A DNA stretch of 37,443 nt from assembly GCA_000497835.1 (NCBI GenBank), contig KI547165.1, forward strand, positions 840,502 to 877,944. The letters run 5' to 3'. Positions 1 through 7,040 of this stretch are shown piece by piece. The stretch comes from a gamma proteobacterium L18 (GTDB lineage Bacteria > Pseudomonadota > Gammaproteobacteria > Pseudomonadales > Pseudomonadaceae). The notes beneath the pieces are model-generated. The model was given only the letters and a program-made list of their open reading frames with translations, was not told the origin of the DNA and searched no databases. The translations under genes and the position numbers were made by a program. Positions within the stretch are counted from its first letter, which is position 1; every line of letters starts with the position of its first letter.

Positions 1-1
1 T

Positions 2-50
2 CTCCCACAGTGGTGAGCCATGCACCGTGGCTGGCTCACTACTGTGGGAG
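2..50. repeat. REP-type palindrome at left edge
   Basis: The ends CTCCCACAGT and ACTGTGGGAG pair, and GTGAGCCA pairs with TGGCTCAC inside them, making a long imperfect hairpin around a short loop. The sequence that follows (GTGGGAGCAAAGCCTGCTCGC, about 44-65) is a second common Pseudomonas REP motif. It lies upstream of the epoxide hydrolase gene and may be a terminator for whatever lies to the left. It is typical intergenic REP DNA. Confidence 0.7.
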
Positions 51-159
51 CAAAGCCTGCTCGCTATGAGGCCAGTGCGGTGTATGCAAAGGAACCTGCA
101 CGAAACCCGCAGGTCATTTATCATCCGTAGGCCACCGCCAACGTCAGGGAGTAAGACGG

Positions 160-1311
160 ATGAGGATCGAGCCCTTCAGCATTGCCATCAGCGACGAGGC
201 ACTGGACGACGTGCAACGCCGCCTGGCCGCCACCCGCTGGGCCAGTGGCGTGGAAGGCAACGGCTGGAGCGAGGGCACCGACAGCGCCACGCTGCACCGC
301 CTGGTGGAGTATTGGCGCAAGGACTTCGACTGGCGCGCCCAGGAAGCGCGGCTTAACCAGTTGCCACAGTTCATGGCCCACATGCCCGGCCAGCGCGTCC
401 ACTTTCTGCACCAGCGCGGCACCGGCCCGGCGCCACTGCCGCTGGTGCTGACCCATGGCTGGCCCGGCTCGTTCGTGGAAATGCAAGCCATCCTGCCGCT
501 GCTGGCAGACCCGGCCAGCCACGGAGGCGATGCCGCCGACGCCTTCCACGTTGTGGTGCCGTCGCTGCCCGGCTACGGCTTCTCCCCGGCCCCCACCGCC
601 AAGGGCACCGGCCCATTCGAGATCGCGGGGCTGTGGGCGCAACTGATGACCGCTCTGGGCTACGACACCTTCGGCGCCCAGGGCGGCGATTGGGGCGCGA
701 GCATTTCCACCTGGCTGGCGTACCGCTACCCGGTGCGGGTCAAAGGCCTGCACCTCAACTTTCTGCCCGGTTCTTACCGCCCGCCGCTTGGCCCCGAGCA
801 GCCGCCGTTGCGTGCCGAGGAACAGCGCTTTCTCGACCAGCTCAGCGCCTGGGCGCAGATGCACGGGGCCTACGGGCAGATCCAGGGCACGCGCCCGCAG
901 ACCCTGGCGGTGGGCCTCAACGACTCACCCGCGGGTCTGGCGGCGTGGATACTGGAGAAATTTCAGGCCTGGAGCGACTGCCAGGGCGACGTGGAGCGCA
1001 CCTTCGGCCTGGACGCACTGCTGACCAACATTGCGTTGTACTGGTTTACCGGCAGCATCGGCGCCACTTTCCGGCTGTACCTGGAAAGCCGTCGCCGACC
1101 CTTGCAGTTCAGCCCCGGCCAGCGGGTGCTGCCACCACTGGGAGTGGCGCAGTTCCCCGCCGAATTGCCGATGCCGCCGCGCAGTTGGGTTGCGCGCTGC
1201 TACAACGTGCAACGCTGGACGCACATGCCCCGCGGCGGGCACTTCGCGGCGATGGAGTGCCCCTATGCCTTGGCCGAAGACATCCGCGCTTTCTTCCGCC
1301 CGCTGCGCTGA
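160..1311 (+). CDS. Epoxide hydrolase (alpha/beta-hydrolase with EHN N-terminal domain)
   Basis: The 383-residue protein has the layout of microsomal-type bacterial epoxide hydrolases: an N-terminal lid domain (about 1-90) beginning RIEPFSIAISDEALDDVQRRL, then an alpha/beta-hydrolase core. HGWPG at 99-103 is the oxyanion-hole motif. GGDWG at 175-179 carries the nucleophilic Asp (D177), as expected for an epoxide hydrolase rather than an esterase. RGGHFAAME near the C-terminus carries the catalytic His (H361). These residues predict hydrolysis of an epoxide to a diol through an ester intermediate, in the cytoplasm. The substrate cannot be told. The start is preceded by AGGGA at about 146-150. 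It stands alone, with a REP element upstream and an opposite-strand gene downstream. Family confidence is high. Confidence 0.92.
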   Translation: MRIEPFSIAISDEALDDVQRRLAATRWASGVEGNGWSEGTDSATLHRLVEYWRKDFDWRAQEARLNQLPQFMAHMPGQRVHFLHQRGTGPAPLPLVLTHGWPGSFVEMQAILPLLADPASHGGDAADAFHVVVPSLPGYGFSPAPTAKGTGPFEIAGLWAQLMTALGYDTFGAQGGDWGASISTWLAYRYPVRVKGLHLNFLPGSYRPPLGPEQPPLRAEEQRFLDQLSAWAQMHGAYGQIQGTRPQTLAVGLNDSPAGLAAWILEKFQAWSDCQGDVERTFGLDALLTNIALYWFTGSIGATFRLYLESRRRPLQFSPGQRVLPPLGVAQFPAELPMPPRSWVARCYNVQRWTHMPRGGHFAAMECPYALAEDIRAFFRPLR

Positions 1312-1316
1312 CGCGC

Positions 1317-1550
1317 TCAGGGCACCAACAGCGCCTCATGAATCTCCACGCTCGGCACCTCACATCGGTGCCGTTGTGCCTGCAGCCAGGCGCGCATTTT
1401 GTGCACGTCGAAAATCTGCCCCTGCTCCATCAGGGTCAGCACCAGTTCATGGGACATGCGATAACGCCCGCACTCGGGGCAATGACGTTCTTCCCAGGCA
1501 CCTTCGCATTGCAGATCTTCCGCGCTCCCAGCGCATATCAAGCAGCTCAT
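1317..1550 (-). CDS. Small Cys-rich (zinc-ribbon-like) hypothetical protein
   Basis: A 77-residue protein starting MSCLICAG. I chose the ATG at 1550 because GGAGG (complement of 1557-1561) sits seven bases upstream; a longer reading from 1622 has no such site. The N-terminal half carries a CxxC (SCLICAG) and a CPEC, spaced like the two knuckles of a small zinc ribbon, followed by a helical stretch (HELVLTLMEQGQ). I do not recognise a named family. It ends five bases after the convergent epoxide hydrolase gene. A metal-binding adaptor or small regulator is possible, but that is inference from the four cysteines only. Confidence 0.6.
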   Translation of the reverse strand: MSCLICAGSAEDLQCEGAWEERHCPECGRYRMSHELVLTLMEQGQIFDVHKMRAWLQAQRHRCEVPSVEIHEALLVP

Positions 1551-1809
1551 GGGCGGCCTCCTTATTGTTGTTTTTCCACACTTTAGCGCTGTCCCCCTGC
1601 AAATAATGTGACAGCAGCCCATCGGTCGCTCGCCAACCGTAAATCAGCGGCATATTTGTTGTCCAGCCAGGGGAACCTGAGGATTTGCGCAGGATCAATG
1701 GGTTATCGAGTTGGCATTGTTAATGCTTGAGTCACTCATATGACGAAATTGTGACAGCGCCGATGCCCGTTACAGAGCATCGCGTTGCAGTAGAGTGGAA
1801 ACCTGCACC

Positions 1810-2169
1810 ATGAAAGAGCGCGCTACCCTGATTTGCCGCCGTGACGACCAGATCCTTTATGTGCGCAAGGCCAAATGCCGCTGGAACCTGCCCGGCGGCA
1901 AGGTCGAGAAAAATGAAACCCCGGCCGCAGCCGCCGCCCGCGAACTGCAGGAAGAAACCGGCCTGCAAAGCCTGGCCCTGGTCTTCCTGGGCGCCTATGA
2001 AAGCGACGACACCCTGCATCACCTGTTCGAAGCTCAGGTGGCCGACGACGCGCAAGCCCAGCCTCACAACGAAATCGTTGAATGCCGCTGGCAGAACCGC
2101 CAGCAACTGCGCGACCTGCGCCTGACCCAGAACGCCCGGGCCATCGTGAAAATCCTCCGCGCGGCCTGA
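1810..2169 (+). CDS. Nudix hydrolase
   Basis: The 119-residue protein carries a complete Nudix box: G30-x5-E36-x7-R44-E45-x2-E48-E49-x-G51, which binds the metal used to cleave nucleoside-diphosphate-linked substrates. At this size it is a single Nudix domain. The LPGGKVE stretch just before the box and the R24-W25-N26 strand are usual. The ATG at 1810 is preferred to the GTG at 1795, which would add five residues (METCT) and leave no room for a ribosome site; a weak GTGGA at 1795-1799 serves the ATG. The substrate is unknown. The acetyltransferase gene follows 47 bases later in the same direction, so co-transcription is possible. Confidence 0.9.
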   Translation: MKERATLICRRDDQILYVRKAKCRWNLPGGKVEKNETPAAAAARELQEETGLQSLALVFLGAYESDDTLHHLFEAQVADDAQAQPHNEIVECRWQNRQQLRDLRLTQNARAIVKILRAA

Positions 2170-2216
2170 GCCGCGCCGGTTAGAATCCCAGGTCCTGTCC
2201 CTTCGGCGAGGCCTGT

Positions 2217-2648
2217 ATGCCCAGTATCCACACCTACGACGACACCCAGCACCGCGCCGCCGTGATCGCCCTGTGGCGTGACGTGTTCAACTACCCCACC
2301 GCTCACAACCGCCCCGAGCTCGCCCTGGCGCGCAAGCTGGCGGTCGACGACCTGCTGTTCGTGGCCGTGGCCGAGGGCACGGTAGTGGGCACCACCATGG
2401 CCGGCTACGATGGCCATCGCGGCTGGCTGTATTCGGTGGCGGTGCACCCTGCGTGGCAAAAACGCGGCCTGGGCGCCGCCTTGGTGCGCCACGCCGAAGC
2501 AGCCTTGACGGCATTGGGATGCATGAAGATCAACCTGCAGATCACCGCTGGCAATGACGCGGTGGCCGGTTTCTATGAGCGGTTGGGGTATGCGGTGGAG
2601 CCGCGCATCAGCATGGGCAAGGTCATCACCGCCAACGTCCTGGGTTGA
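2217..2648 (+). CDS. ypeA: GNAT-family acetyltransferase, YpeA-like
   Basis: A 143-residue single GNAT domain. The acetyl-CoA pyrophosphate loop is Q81-K-R-G-L-G86, following the beta-strand LYSVAVHP, and the C-terminal helix FYERLGYAVEP is the usual motif B. The run TMAGYDGHRGWLYSVAVHP and the spacing around ERLGY closely match my recollection of Escherichia coli YpeA, so the protein is probably its orthologue; the acceptor substrate of that family is not established. A GAGGCC just before the ATG serves as ribosome site. It lies downstream of the Nudix gene and upstream of the toxin-antitoxin pair. Confidence 0.85.
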   Translation: MPSIHTYDDTQHRAAVIALWRDVFNYPTAHNRPELALARKLAVDDLLFVAVAEGTVVGTTMAGYDGHRGWLYSVAVHPAWQKRGLGAALVRHAEAALTALGCMKINLQITAGNDAVAGFYERLGYAVEPRISMGKVITANVLG

Positions 2649-2719
2649 CCGTAGCGCCTGTCTGGCCATTGCTGTAGACTTCATGTGACGATAATTTTTC
2701 TTCAAATGAAGGAAACCTC

Positions 2720-3184
2720 ATGAATCCCTCCACTACGCCACACCCCAGAGGCACGGCCCGCGAGCAGGTGGTCGAACAATTTTGGGCGTTCAGCGACGAT
2801 CGCAGTTCGCTCTTGGACGCCCAGCGCCTTATCCAGATCAACGAGGGTTTCACGGCAGATCTGTCCCTGTCGGTGCGGGCGACGTTCGACCTGGAAGAGC
2901 AGCAGTTGGAGAGCCTGATGAACGCTTCGATCTCCACCCTTGAGCGGCGTCGCCGCGAGCACAAGCCTTTGGACCCCGTGGCGTCGGAACGACTTGACCG
3001 GATCGCCGCCGTGTCGCGACTGGCCAGGGATCTGTTTGAAACTCGCGTGGCTGCCGCAGAATGGATGGCCAGCCCGAACAAGGCATTGGGCGGCACCGCC
3101 CCGATCATGCTGTGCGGTACCGAGATCGGTACCCGGCAGGTACTGCGCGTGCTGCATGCACTGGAATGGGGAGGCGTGGCCTGA
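2720..3184 (+). CDS. Antitoxin of the Xre/MbcA/ParS (DUF2384) family
   Basis: A 154-residue protein. The C-terminal part (LFETRVAAAEWMASPNKALGG, then GTEIGTRQVLRVLHALEWG) is the typical DUF2384 antitoxin end: an AAEWM-type helix, the LGG turn, and a last helix that normally plugs the partner toxin's active site. The N-terminal part (about 1-85) is helical and would carry the HTH-like DNA-binding region, though no strong HTH can be read by eye. AAGGA at 2709-2713 precedes the ATG. The stop codon overlaps the start of the toxin gene by one base (TGATG), the usual coupling in RES/Xre operons. Such antitoxins generally repress their own promoter. Confidence 0.88.
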   Translation: MNPSTTPHPRGTAREQVVEQFWAFSDDRSSLLDAQRLIQINEGFTADLSLSVRATFDLEEQQLESLMNASISTLERRRREHKPLDPVASERLDRIAAVSRLARDLFETRVAAAEWMASPNKALGGTAPIMLCGTEIGTRQVLRVLHALEWGGVA

Positions 3185-3645
3185 TGCGCGCCTGGCGTAT
3201 CGCCAAGGCCCGTCGTGCCAGTGACCTGTCCGGCCAAGGCGCCGCCATCGTGGGTGGCCGCTGGAATGATCAGGACGTGCCCGCCGTGTACATGGGCCTC
3301 ACGCCCGCCATCTGTTGCCTGGAAACCTTTGTGCATGCCAACGGCGAGCCCGCCATGCCAATGAAGATCACCTGCTTCGAGCTGCCCGACACCCCGGACT
3401 TGTACCTGGAACCTTCAGTCAGCGATCTGCCTGTGGGCTGGAGCGCACTGCCCGCCGACCGACCGAGCATGGCCTTCGGCACGCGTTGGCTGAAGGAAGG
3501 CCAGCAGTTGGGGCTGATCGTGCCTTCAGCGGTGTTGCCCCTGGAGCGCAACGTGCTGATCAACCCCCACCACCCCGCCGTTCACCAGATCACCATCGTG
3601 CAAACCTACGATTTCATGTACGACCCGCGCATGTTCGACCGCTAA
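3184..3645 (+). CDS. RES-domain toxin (NAD+-depleting)
   Basis: A 153-residue single RES domain. The three family-defining residues are in place: Arg26 in GGRWN, Glu47 in CCLETFVH, and Ser115 in IVPSAVLP. The NP motif follows in NVLINPHHP, and the protein ends in the usual YDFMYDPRMF strand. RES toxins of this class degrade NAD+ and arrest growth; P. putida Res and P. aeruginosa NatT are studied members. The start overlaps the stop of the antitoxin. Nothing suggests inactivation. The 3' end overlaps the stop of the opposite-strand TPR gene by a few bases. Confidence 0.9.
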   Translation: MRAWRIAKARRASDLSGQGAAIVGGRWNDQDVPAVYMGLTPAICCLETFVHANGEPAMPMKITCFELPDTPDLYLEPSVSDLPVGWSALPADRPSMAFGTRWLKEGQQLGLIVPSAVLPLERNVLINPHHPAVHQITIVQTYDFMYDPRMFDR

Positions 3646-4169
3646 GTCTTCGACGCACTGTCGATCGCCTCCGCCAGATCCTGATACTCCTCGCACGTGG
3701 TGCTGCAAATCGACCGGATGCTCGCCAGTTGCTCCTTGGCCAGATCCAGCCTGCCCTTGATCACATACGCCTCGCCCAGGTACTCGCGCACCTGCGCATA
3801 TCGCGGGTCCAACTTGACCGATTGCAGGTAATAGCCAATACCTTCATCGGTGCGCCCCAGCTTGCGCGTGGCGTAGCCGCGGTAGTTCAAGGCCTTGGCG
3901 GTGTTGGGCTGTTTGAGGGTGTCCAGCAGTGCGATGGCTTCCTCGTAGCGGCCGTCCTTGGCCAGGCGATACGCGTAGTCGGTGCGGTCTGCGTCGCTGG
4001 CGGCGCTGCTTTGCTGCATCACGCAGCTTTTGCTGCGGCTGTCCCAGACCTTGCCCTTGGGGCAATTGGGCTTGGGTGGCGAATCGTCGCCGCCGCTGGC
4101 CCACACAGGGGCACTGGCCAAGGCGGCACTGAGCAAGGCGATGGGCAACAGGCAAGTACGAAGGTTCAT
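3642..4169 (-). CDS. Secreted/periplasmic TPR-repeat protein
   Basis: A 175-residue protein starting MNLRTCLLPIALL. The ATG at 4169 has GGGAGCC about seven bases upstream; longer readings would place the signal peptide internally. Residues 1-24 form a Sec signal peptide ending VWA-S. The mature part begins with a short Cys-bearing segment (NCPKGKVWDSRSKSCV), followed by two to three TPR helices: YAYRLAKDGRYEEAIALLD, then KALNYRGYATRKLGRTDEGIGYY, then REYLGEAYVIKGRLDLAKEQL. A second Cys pair (ICSTTC) lies near the end. Periplasmic scaffold is the likely role, inferred from fold alone. It is convergent with the RES toxin and divergent from the SDR gene. Confidence 0.8.
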   Translation of the reverse strand: MNLRTCLLPIALLSAALASAPVWASGGDDSPPKPNCPKGKVWDSRSKSCVMQQSSAASDADRTDYAYRLAKDGRYEEAIALLDTLKQPNTAKALNYRGYATRKLGRTDEGIGYYLQSVKLDPRYAQVREYLGEAYVIKGRLDLAKEQLASIRSICSTTCEEYQDLAEAIDSASKT

Positions 4170-4296
4170 GACGTGGCTCCCGGCAGGCACACGAAGGTGG
4201 GAGTTGCAGTATAGGCAACACGCAGGGAACACCGGGATCCATGGCGGGTCTCGATACCAGGACATTTCGATCACTCATTCCCGTTGGAGACCCACC

Positions 4297-5091
4297 ATGC
4301 ACATTGATCTTTCCGGCAAAAGTGCCCTCATCACCGGCTCAACCCAAGGCATCGGCTTTGCCATTGCCCTGGGCCTGGCCAAAGCCGGCGCCCAGGTGGT
4401 GATCAACGGCCGCAAGGCCGATGCCGTGGACGCTGCCGTGGCCAAATTGTGCGAAGCCGTCAGCGGCGCCAAGGTCCAGGGCCTGGCGGCAGACCTGGGC
4501 ACCGCGCAAGGCTGCGAGCAGGCGGTGGCCGCCCTGCCCCACGTCGACATTCTGGTCAATAACCTGGGGGTGTACGGCCCGCAGGATTTCTTCGACACCA
4601 CGGATGAGGAATGGGAGCGCTTCTTCCAGGTCAACGTGATGTCGGGGGTACGCCTGTCCCGCGCCTACTTGCCCGGCATGGCCAAGCAGGGCTGGGGCCG
4701 TGTGCTGTTCCTGTCGTCGGAGTCGGGACTCAACATTCCCGCCGACATGATCCATTACGGCTTTACCAAGACCTCCAACCTGTCGATCTCGCGCGGCCTG
4801 GCCAAGCGCATGGCGGGCACGGGGGTGACGGTCAATGCCATCCTGCCCGGGCCAACGCTGTCCGAGGGCCTGCAGGACATGCTCAAGGAGCAGCAGTCGG
4901 CCAGTGGTGAATCCATGGAGAAAACCGCTGCCGCCTTCGTGATGAAAAACCGGCCGACCTCGATCATTCAGCGTGCTGCCACCATGGAGGAAGTGGCGAA
5001 CCTGGTGGTGTACGTGGCCTCGCCGCAGGCCAGCGCTACTACCGGCGCGGCGCTGCGGGTGGACGGCGGGGTGGTGGATACCATCGCCTGA
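4297..5091 (+). CDS. SDR-family NAD(P)-dependent oxidoreductase
   Basis: A 264-residue classical short-chain dehydrogenase. T13-G-S-T-Q-G-I-G20 binds the dinucleotide, NNLG at 88-91 replaces the usual NNAG, Ser141 and the Y154-GFT-K158 pair form the catalytic set, and ILPGPT is the usual segment after the active site. Arg39 after the second strand (INGRK) suggests a preference for NADP(H), which is inference. The reaction and substrate are not evident. TTGGAGACCCACCATG gives a good ribosome site for the ATG at 4297. A long in-frame upstream extension exists but has no support. A REP cluster follows the gene. Confidence 0.9.
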   Translation: MHIDLSGKSALITGSTQGIGFAIALGLAKAGAQVVINGRKADAVDAAVAKLCEAVSGAKVQGLAADLGTAQGCEQAVAALPHVDILVNNLGVYGPQDFFDTTDEEWERFFQVNVMSGVRLSRAYLPGMAKQGWGRVLFLSSESGLNIPADMIHYGFTKTSNLSISRGLAKRMAGTGVTVNAILPGPTLSEGLQDMLKEQQSASGESMEKTAAAFVMKNRPTSIIQRAATMEEVANLVVYVASPQASATTGAALRVDGGVVDTIA

Positions 5092-5190
5092 AGTGGTAGC
5101 AGCGGCCGTCAGGCCGCGTCACTGACGCCTTGCGCTGACTGATCCACCGCGCCGCCTGTGACGCAGCCTTCGGCAGCTGCTACAGGCCGT

Positions 5191-5277
5191 GTGGGAGCGG
5201 GTTCTACCCGCGAAGAAGGTAACGCGGACTTCCTGGCATACCGCGGTGTGCTTTTCGCGGGTAGAACCCGCTCCCAC
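5191..5277. repeat. Paired inverted REP (87 bp), copy 1
   Basis: Outer arms GTGGGAGCGGGTTCTACCCG and its complement close the element; the inner arms GCGAAGAA and TTTTCGCGGG continue the stem imperfectly around a 30-base centre. A near-identical copy of the same length lies at 8368-8454. This is the familiar two-REP (BIME-like) arrangement of Pseudomonas. Confidence 0.8.
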
Positions 5278-5307
5278 ATAGACAGTTGCTGCAGGACGGC
5301 GGCGCCT

Positions 5308-5369
5308 GCATCGCGGCCAAGGCCGGCTCCTACCACGGACGGCGTAGGAGCCGACCTTGGTCGCGATGC
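5308..5369. repeat. 62-bp GGCTCCTAC palindrome, copy 1
   Basis: GCATCGCGGCCAAGGCCGGC is followed by TCCTAC, a short centre (CACGGACGGC), then GTAGGAGCCGACCTTGGTCG, forming a long stem. Other copies lie at 6943-7004 (inverted orientation) and 8488-8549. It is a widespread REP family of the fluorescent pseudomonads. Confidence 0.75.
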
Positions 5370-5531
5370 AGACGACGCAGTTTCAAGACGGGTGCTGCTA
5401 CAGGATTCGCGCCGAAGCGTTCCCACAAATCCATCTGATCCGGTTTTTTTCGCGGTTTCTGAATCTGGTGTCCTTCTGCGCCGGCGGCGCATAGTGGGCA
5501 CCATCAGAACAGCGATTCAGGAGTCAGAGCG

Positions 5532-5624
5532 ATGGAAGAGTTCGGTGTAAAGGAACTGATCCGGTTTTCACTTTACGTGGTGGTGGCCTGCGGGGTGTTC
5601 TTCGCCGTGGCCATGTCCTTCTGA
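5532..5624 (+). CDS. Candidate 30-residue single-pass membrane peptide
   Basis: The reading frame begins MEEFGVKELIRFSLYVVVAC and ends in a Phe/Val/Ala-rich stretch, so most of it is one hydrophobic helix (about residues 11-30) after a charged N-terminus. CAGGAG at 5518-5523 sits eight bases before the ATG, a good ribosome site. Its last 57 bases overlap the 3' end of the MFS gene on the other strand (the His-rich tail). Small membrane peptides of this shape occur in bacteria, but I recognise no family. Real translation is an inference from ribosome site plus hydrophobicity. Confidence 0.45.
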   Translation: MEEFGVKELIRFSLYVVVACGVFFAVAMSF

Positions 5625-6818
5625 AGCCACCGGCCGCGGACGCGCCAGGGCGGTGACCACCGCCCCCAGCGCCATCAGCGCGCAGGTGGCCCAGAACACC
5701 ACGCGCATACCGATGTGCCCGCCCAGATAACCTCCGGCCAATGGCCCCAACACCTGCCCCACGTACTGGCACGAGGTGGAATAGCCCAACATGCGCCCGG
5801 CAATGCCTTGCGGCACCGAATGGCGAATGATGGCGGCAATGCAGGGCAACAATCCACCCAACGCCAGGCCCATCAACAAGCGCAACACCACCAGTTGCCA
5901 GGCCTGGGTGACCAACGCCTGGGGGATCAGCAACAACGCCGCCGCCACCAGGCAACCGATCACGACCTTCCAGTGCCCTACCCGGTCCGCCAGCTTGCCC
6001 AGCCGCGAAGCCGAGAGGATGCTGCCCAATGCGGCGGCCGACATCACCCAGCCGGCGGCCATGGTGACGTTGGCGGCGCCCAGTTGCATCAGGTACACGG
6101 TGATGATGGGCTCGATCGACATGTTCGAAAACGTCACCAGGCTGGCCACCACGAACATCGCCACCACAGGCGCCATGTTCACCGCCGCATCAACGCGCGG
6201 CGCGTTGTTGGCCACGGGCGCACGCTTGGGTCGCGGTGCTTCCTTGAGCAAAAACGCCGTGGCCAGGAAGGCCACGAAAATGAAAGCGCCCGACAAAAAG
6301 AACGTGTTGCGGATGCCCACCAGTGGCGGCAATGCCCCACCAATCAAAGGCCCCGCCAGGCTGCCGGCCATGATGCCCGACGACAGAATGCCCAACGCCC
6401 AGCCCGAACGCGCCTTGGGCGTCTGCGTGGCGACCAGAATCGTGGCACCCGAGGCATAGCCACCGAGCAAACCGGCCAACAGGCGCAACAACACCAGTTG
6501 CCAGATGTTCTCTGCCAGGCCGATCAGCGACATGGCGATGGCCATGCCCAGGCTGGCGCGGATCAGCATCAACTTGCGGCCGTAGCGATCGCCCAGGCGG
6601 CCCCACAGTGGCGCCGTCAGCGCGGCCGACAGGAAGGTGGCGCCGAAGGCCACACCCGACCATTGCACCACCGCCGCCGGATCACTGACGCCCAGGTGCT
6701 CCACGTACAGCGGCAGGAAAGGCAGCAGCAAGGTCATGGCGATGATGGTGGTGAAGGCACCAAAGACGCACACGGCAAGGTTGCGTTGCCAGTGCTGTTC
6801 GTTATCAGGGACATCCAT
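5568..6818 (-). CDS. mdtG: MFS multidrug exporter, MdtG-like
   Basis: A 416-residue protein with about twelve hydrophobic helices. The loop between helices 2 and 3 carries the MFS motif A (G73-RLGDRYGR-K82). The N-terminal half (LPFLPLYVEHLGV, APLWGRLGDRYGRKLMLIR, NIWQLVLLRLLAGLLGG) closely follows Escherichia coli MdtG (YceE) as I remember it, a DHA1-type efflux pump linked to fosfomycin and bile-salt tolerance. Substrate in this organism is not known. The last residues are His-rich (GHGHGEEHPAGHHHVK), which is unusual and may bind metal. GAGGAGAA precedes the ATG. The AT-rich upstream 6840-6930 contains a TTGCATAAAAAACATGAATT segment likely to be the promoter. Confidence 0.88.
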   Translation of the reverse strand: MDVPDNEQHWQRNLAVCVFGAFTTIIAMTLLLPFLPLYVEHLGVSDPAAVVQWSGVAFGATFLSAALTAPLWGRLGDRYGRKLMLIRASLGMAIAMSLIGLAENIWQLVLLRLLAGLLGGYASGATILVATQTPKARSGWALGILSSGIMAGSLAGPLIGGALPPLVGIRNTFFLSGAFIFVAFLATAFLLKEAPRPKRAPVANNAPRVDAAVNMAPVVAMFVVASLVTFSNMSIEPIITVYLMQLGAANVTMAAGWVMSAAALGSILSASRLGKLADRVGHWKVVIGCLVAAALLLIPQALVTQAWQLVVLRLLMGLALGGLLPCIAAIIRHSVPQGIAGRMLGYSTSCQYVGQVLGPLAGGYLGGHIGMRVVFWATCALMALGAVVTALARPRPVASEGHGHGEEHPAGHHHVK

Positions 6819-6829
6819 GGGGTTTTCTC

Positions 6830-6935
6830 CTCTCAGGTGCCACTACGCTAGCGCTGATCAACCCATAAATAAAATTCATGTTTTTTATGCAATGGATTCC
6901 TATCTAGAATATAGCCGTAAATTTCTTTAAGCCGC
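6830..6935 (-). promoter_or_regulatory. AT-rich promoter region of the MFS gene
   Basis: This is the most AT-rich stretch in the left half. Read on the minus strand it includes ATTGCATAAAAAACATGAAT, an imperfect ATGCAW/ATGAAT inverted repeat, and TATATTCTAG further upstream. A promoter with a repressor or LysR-type site is plausible, but no regulator gene is next to it and no exact -35/-10 pair is assigned. Confidence 0.35.
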
Positions 6936-6942
6936 GTCGCCT

Positions 6943-7004
6943 GCATCGCGACCAAGGTCGGCTCCTACGCCGTCCGTGGTAGGAGCCGGCCTTGGCCGCG
7001 ATAC
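6943..7004. repeat. 62-bp GGCTCCTAC palindrome, copy 2 (inverted)
   Basis: Same element as at 5308-5369, in opposite orientation, with a few substitutions. The adjacent bases 7005-7044 (GACGACGCC...GGCCGCTGCTACA) match the tail that accompanies the other copies. It separates the MFS gene from the membrane coiled-coil gene. Confidence 0.75.
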
Positions 7005-7040
7005 AGACGACGCCGTTCTGTCGCGGCCTCACGGCCGCTG

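Larger units (their letters stand above)
5092..5531. other. Intergenic region with composite REP cluster
   Basis: No gene is evident over 440 bases. The stretch 5142-5413 is an ordered composite of short repeats: a CACCGCGCCGCCTG...GACGCAGCC element, an 87-base REP pair, then a 62-base GGCTCCTAC palindrome and a TTTCAAGAC...GCTGCTACAG tail. The same elements in the same order recur at about 8320-8594, so the whole composite appears duplicated. Position 5420-5520 is AT-richer and could hold the promoter of the small reading frame at 5532. Confidence 0.6.

Noticed and set aside
3982..4296. N-terminal extension of the SDR gene to 3982
   Set aside because: It would overlap the TPR gene on the other strand and place 105 extra residues before the dinucleotide-binding motif; the ATG at 4297 has a good ribosome site and fits family length.
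5715..6851. 378-codon open frame on the plus strand
   Set aside because: Antisense of the MdtG-like gene; the translation is rich in His, Gln and Arg, as expected of a GC-rich shadow frame.
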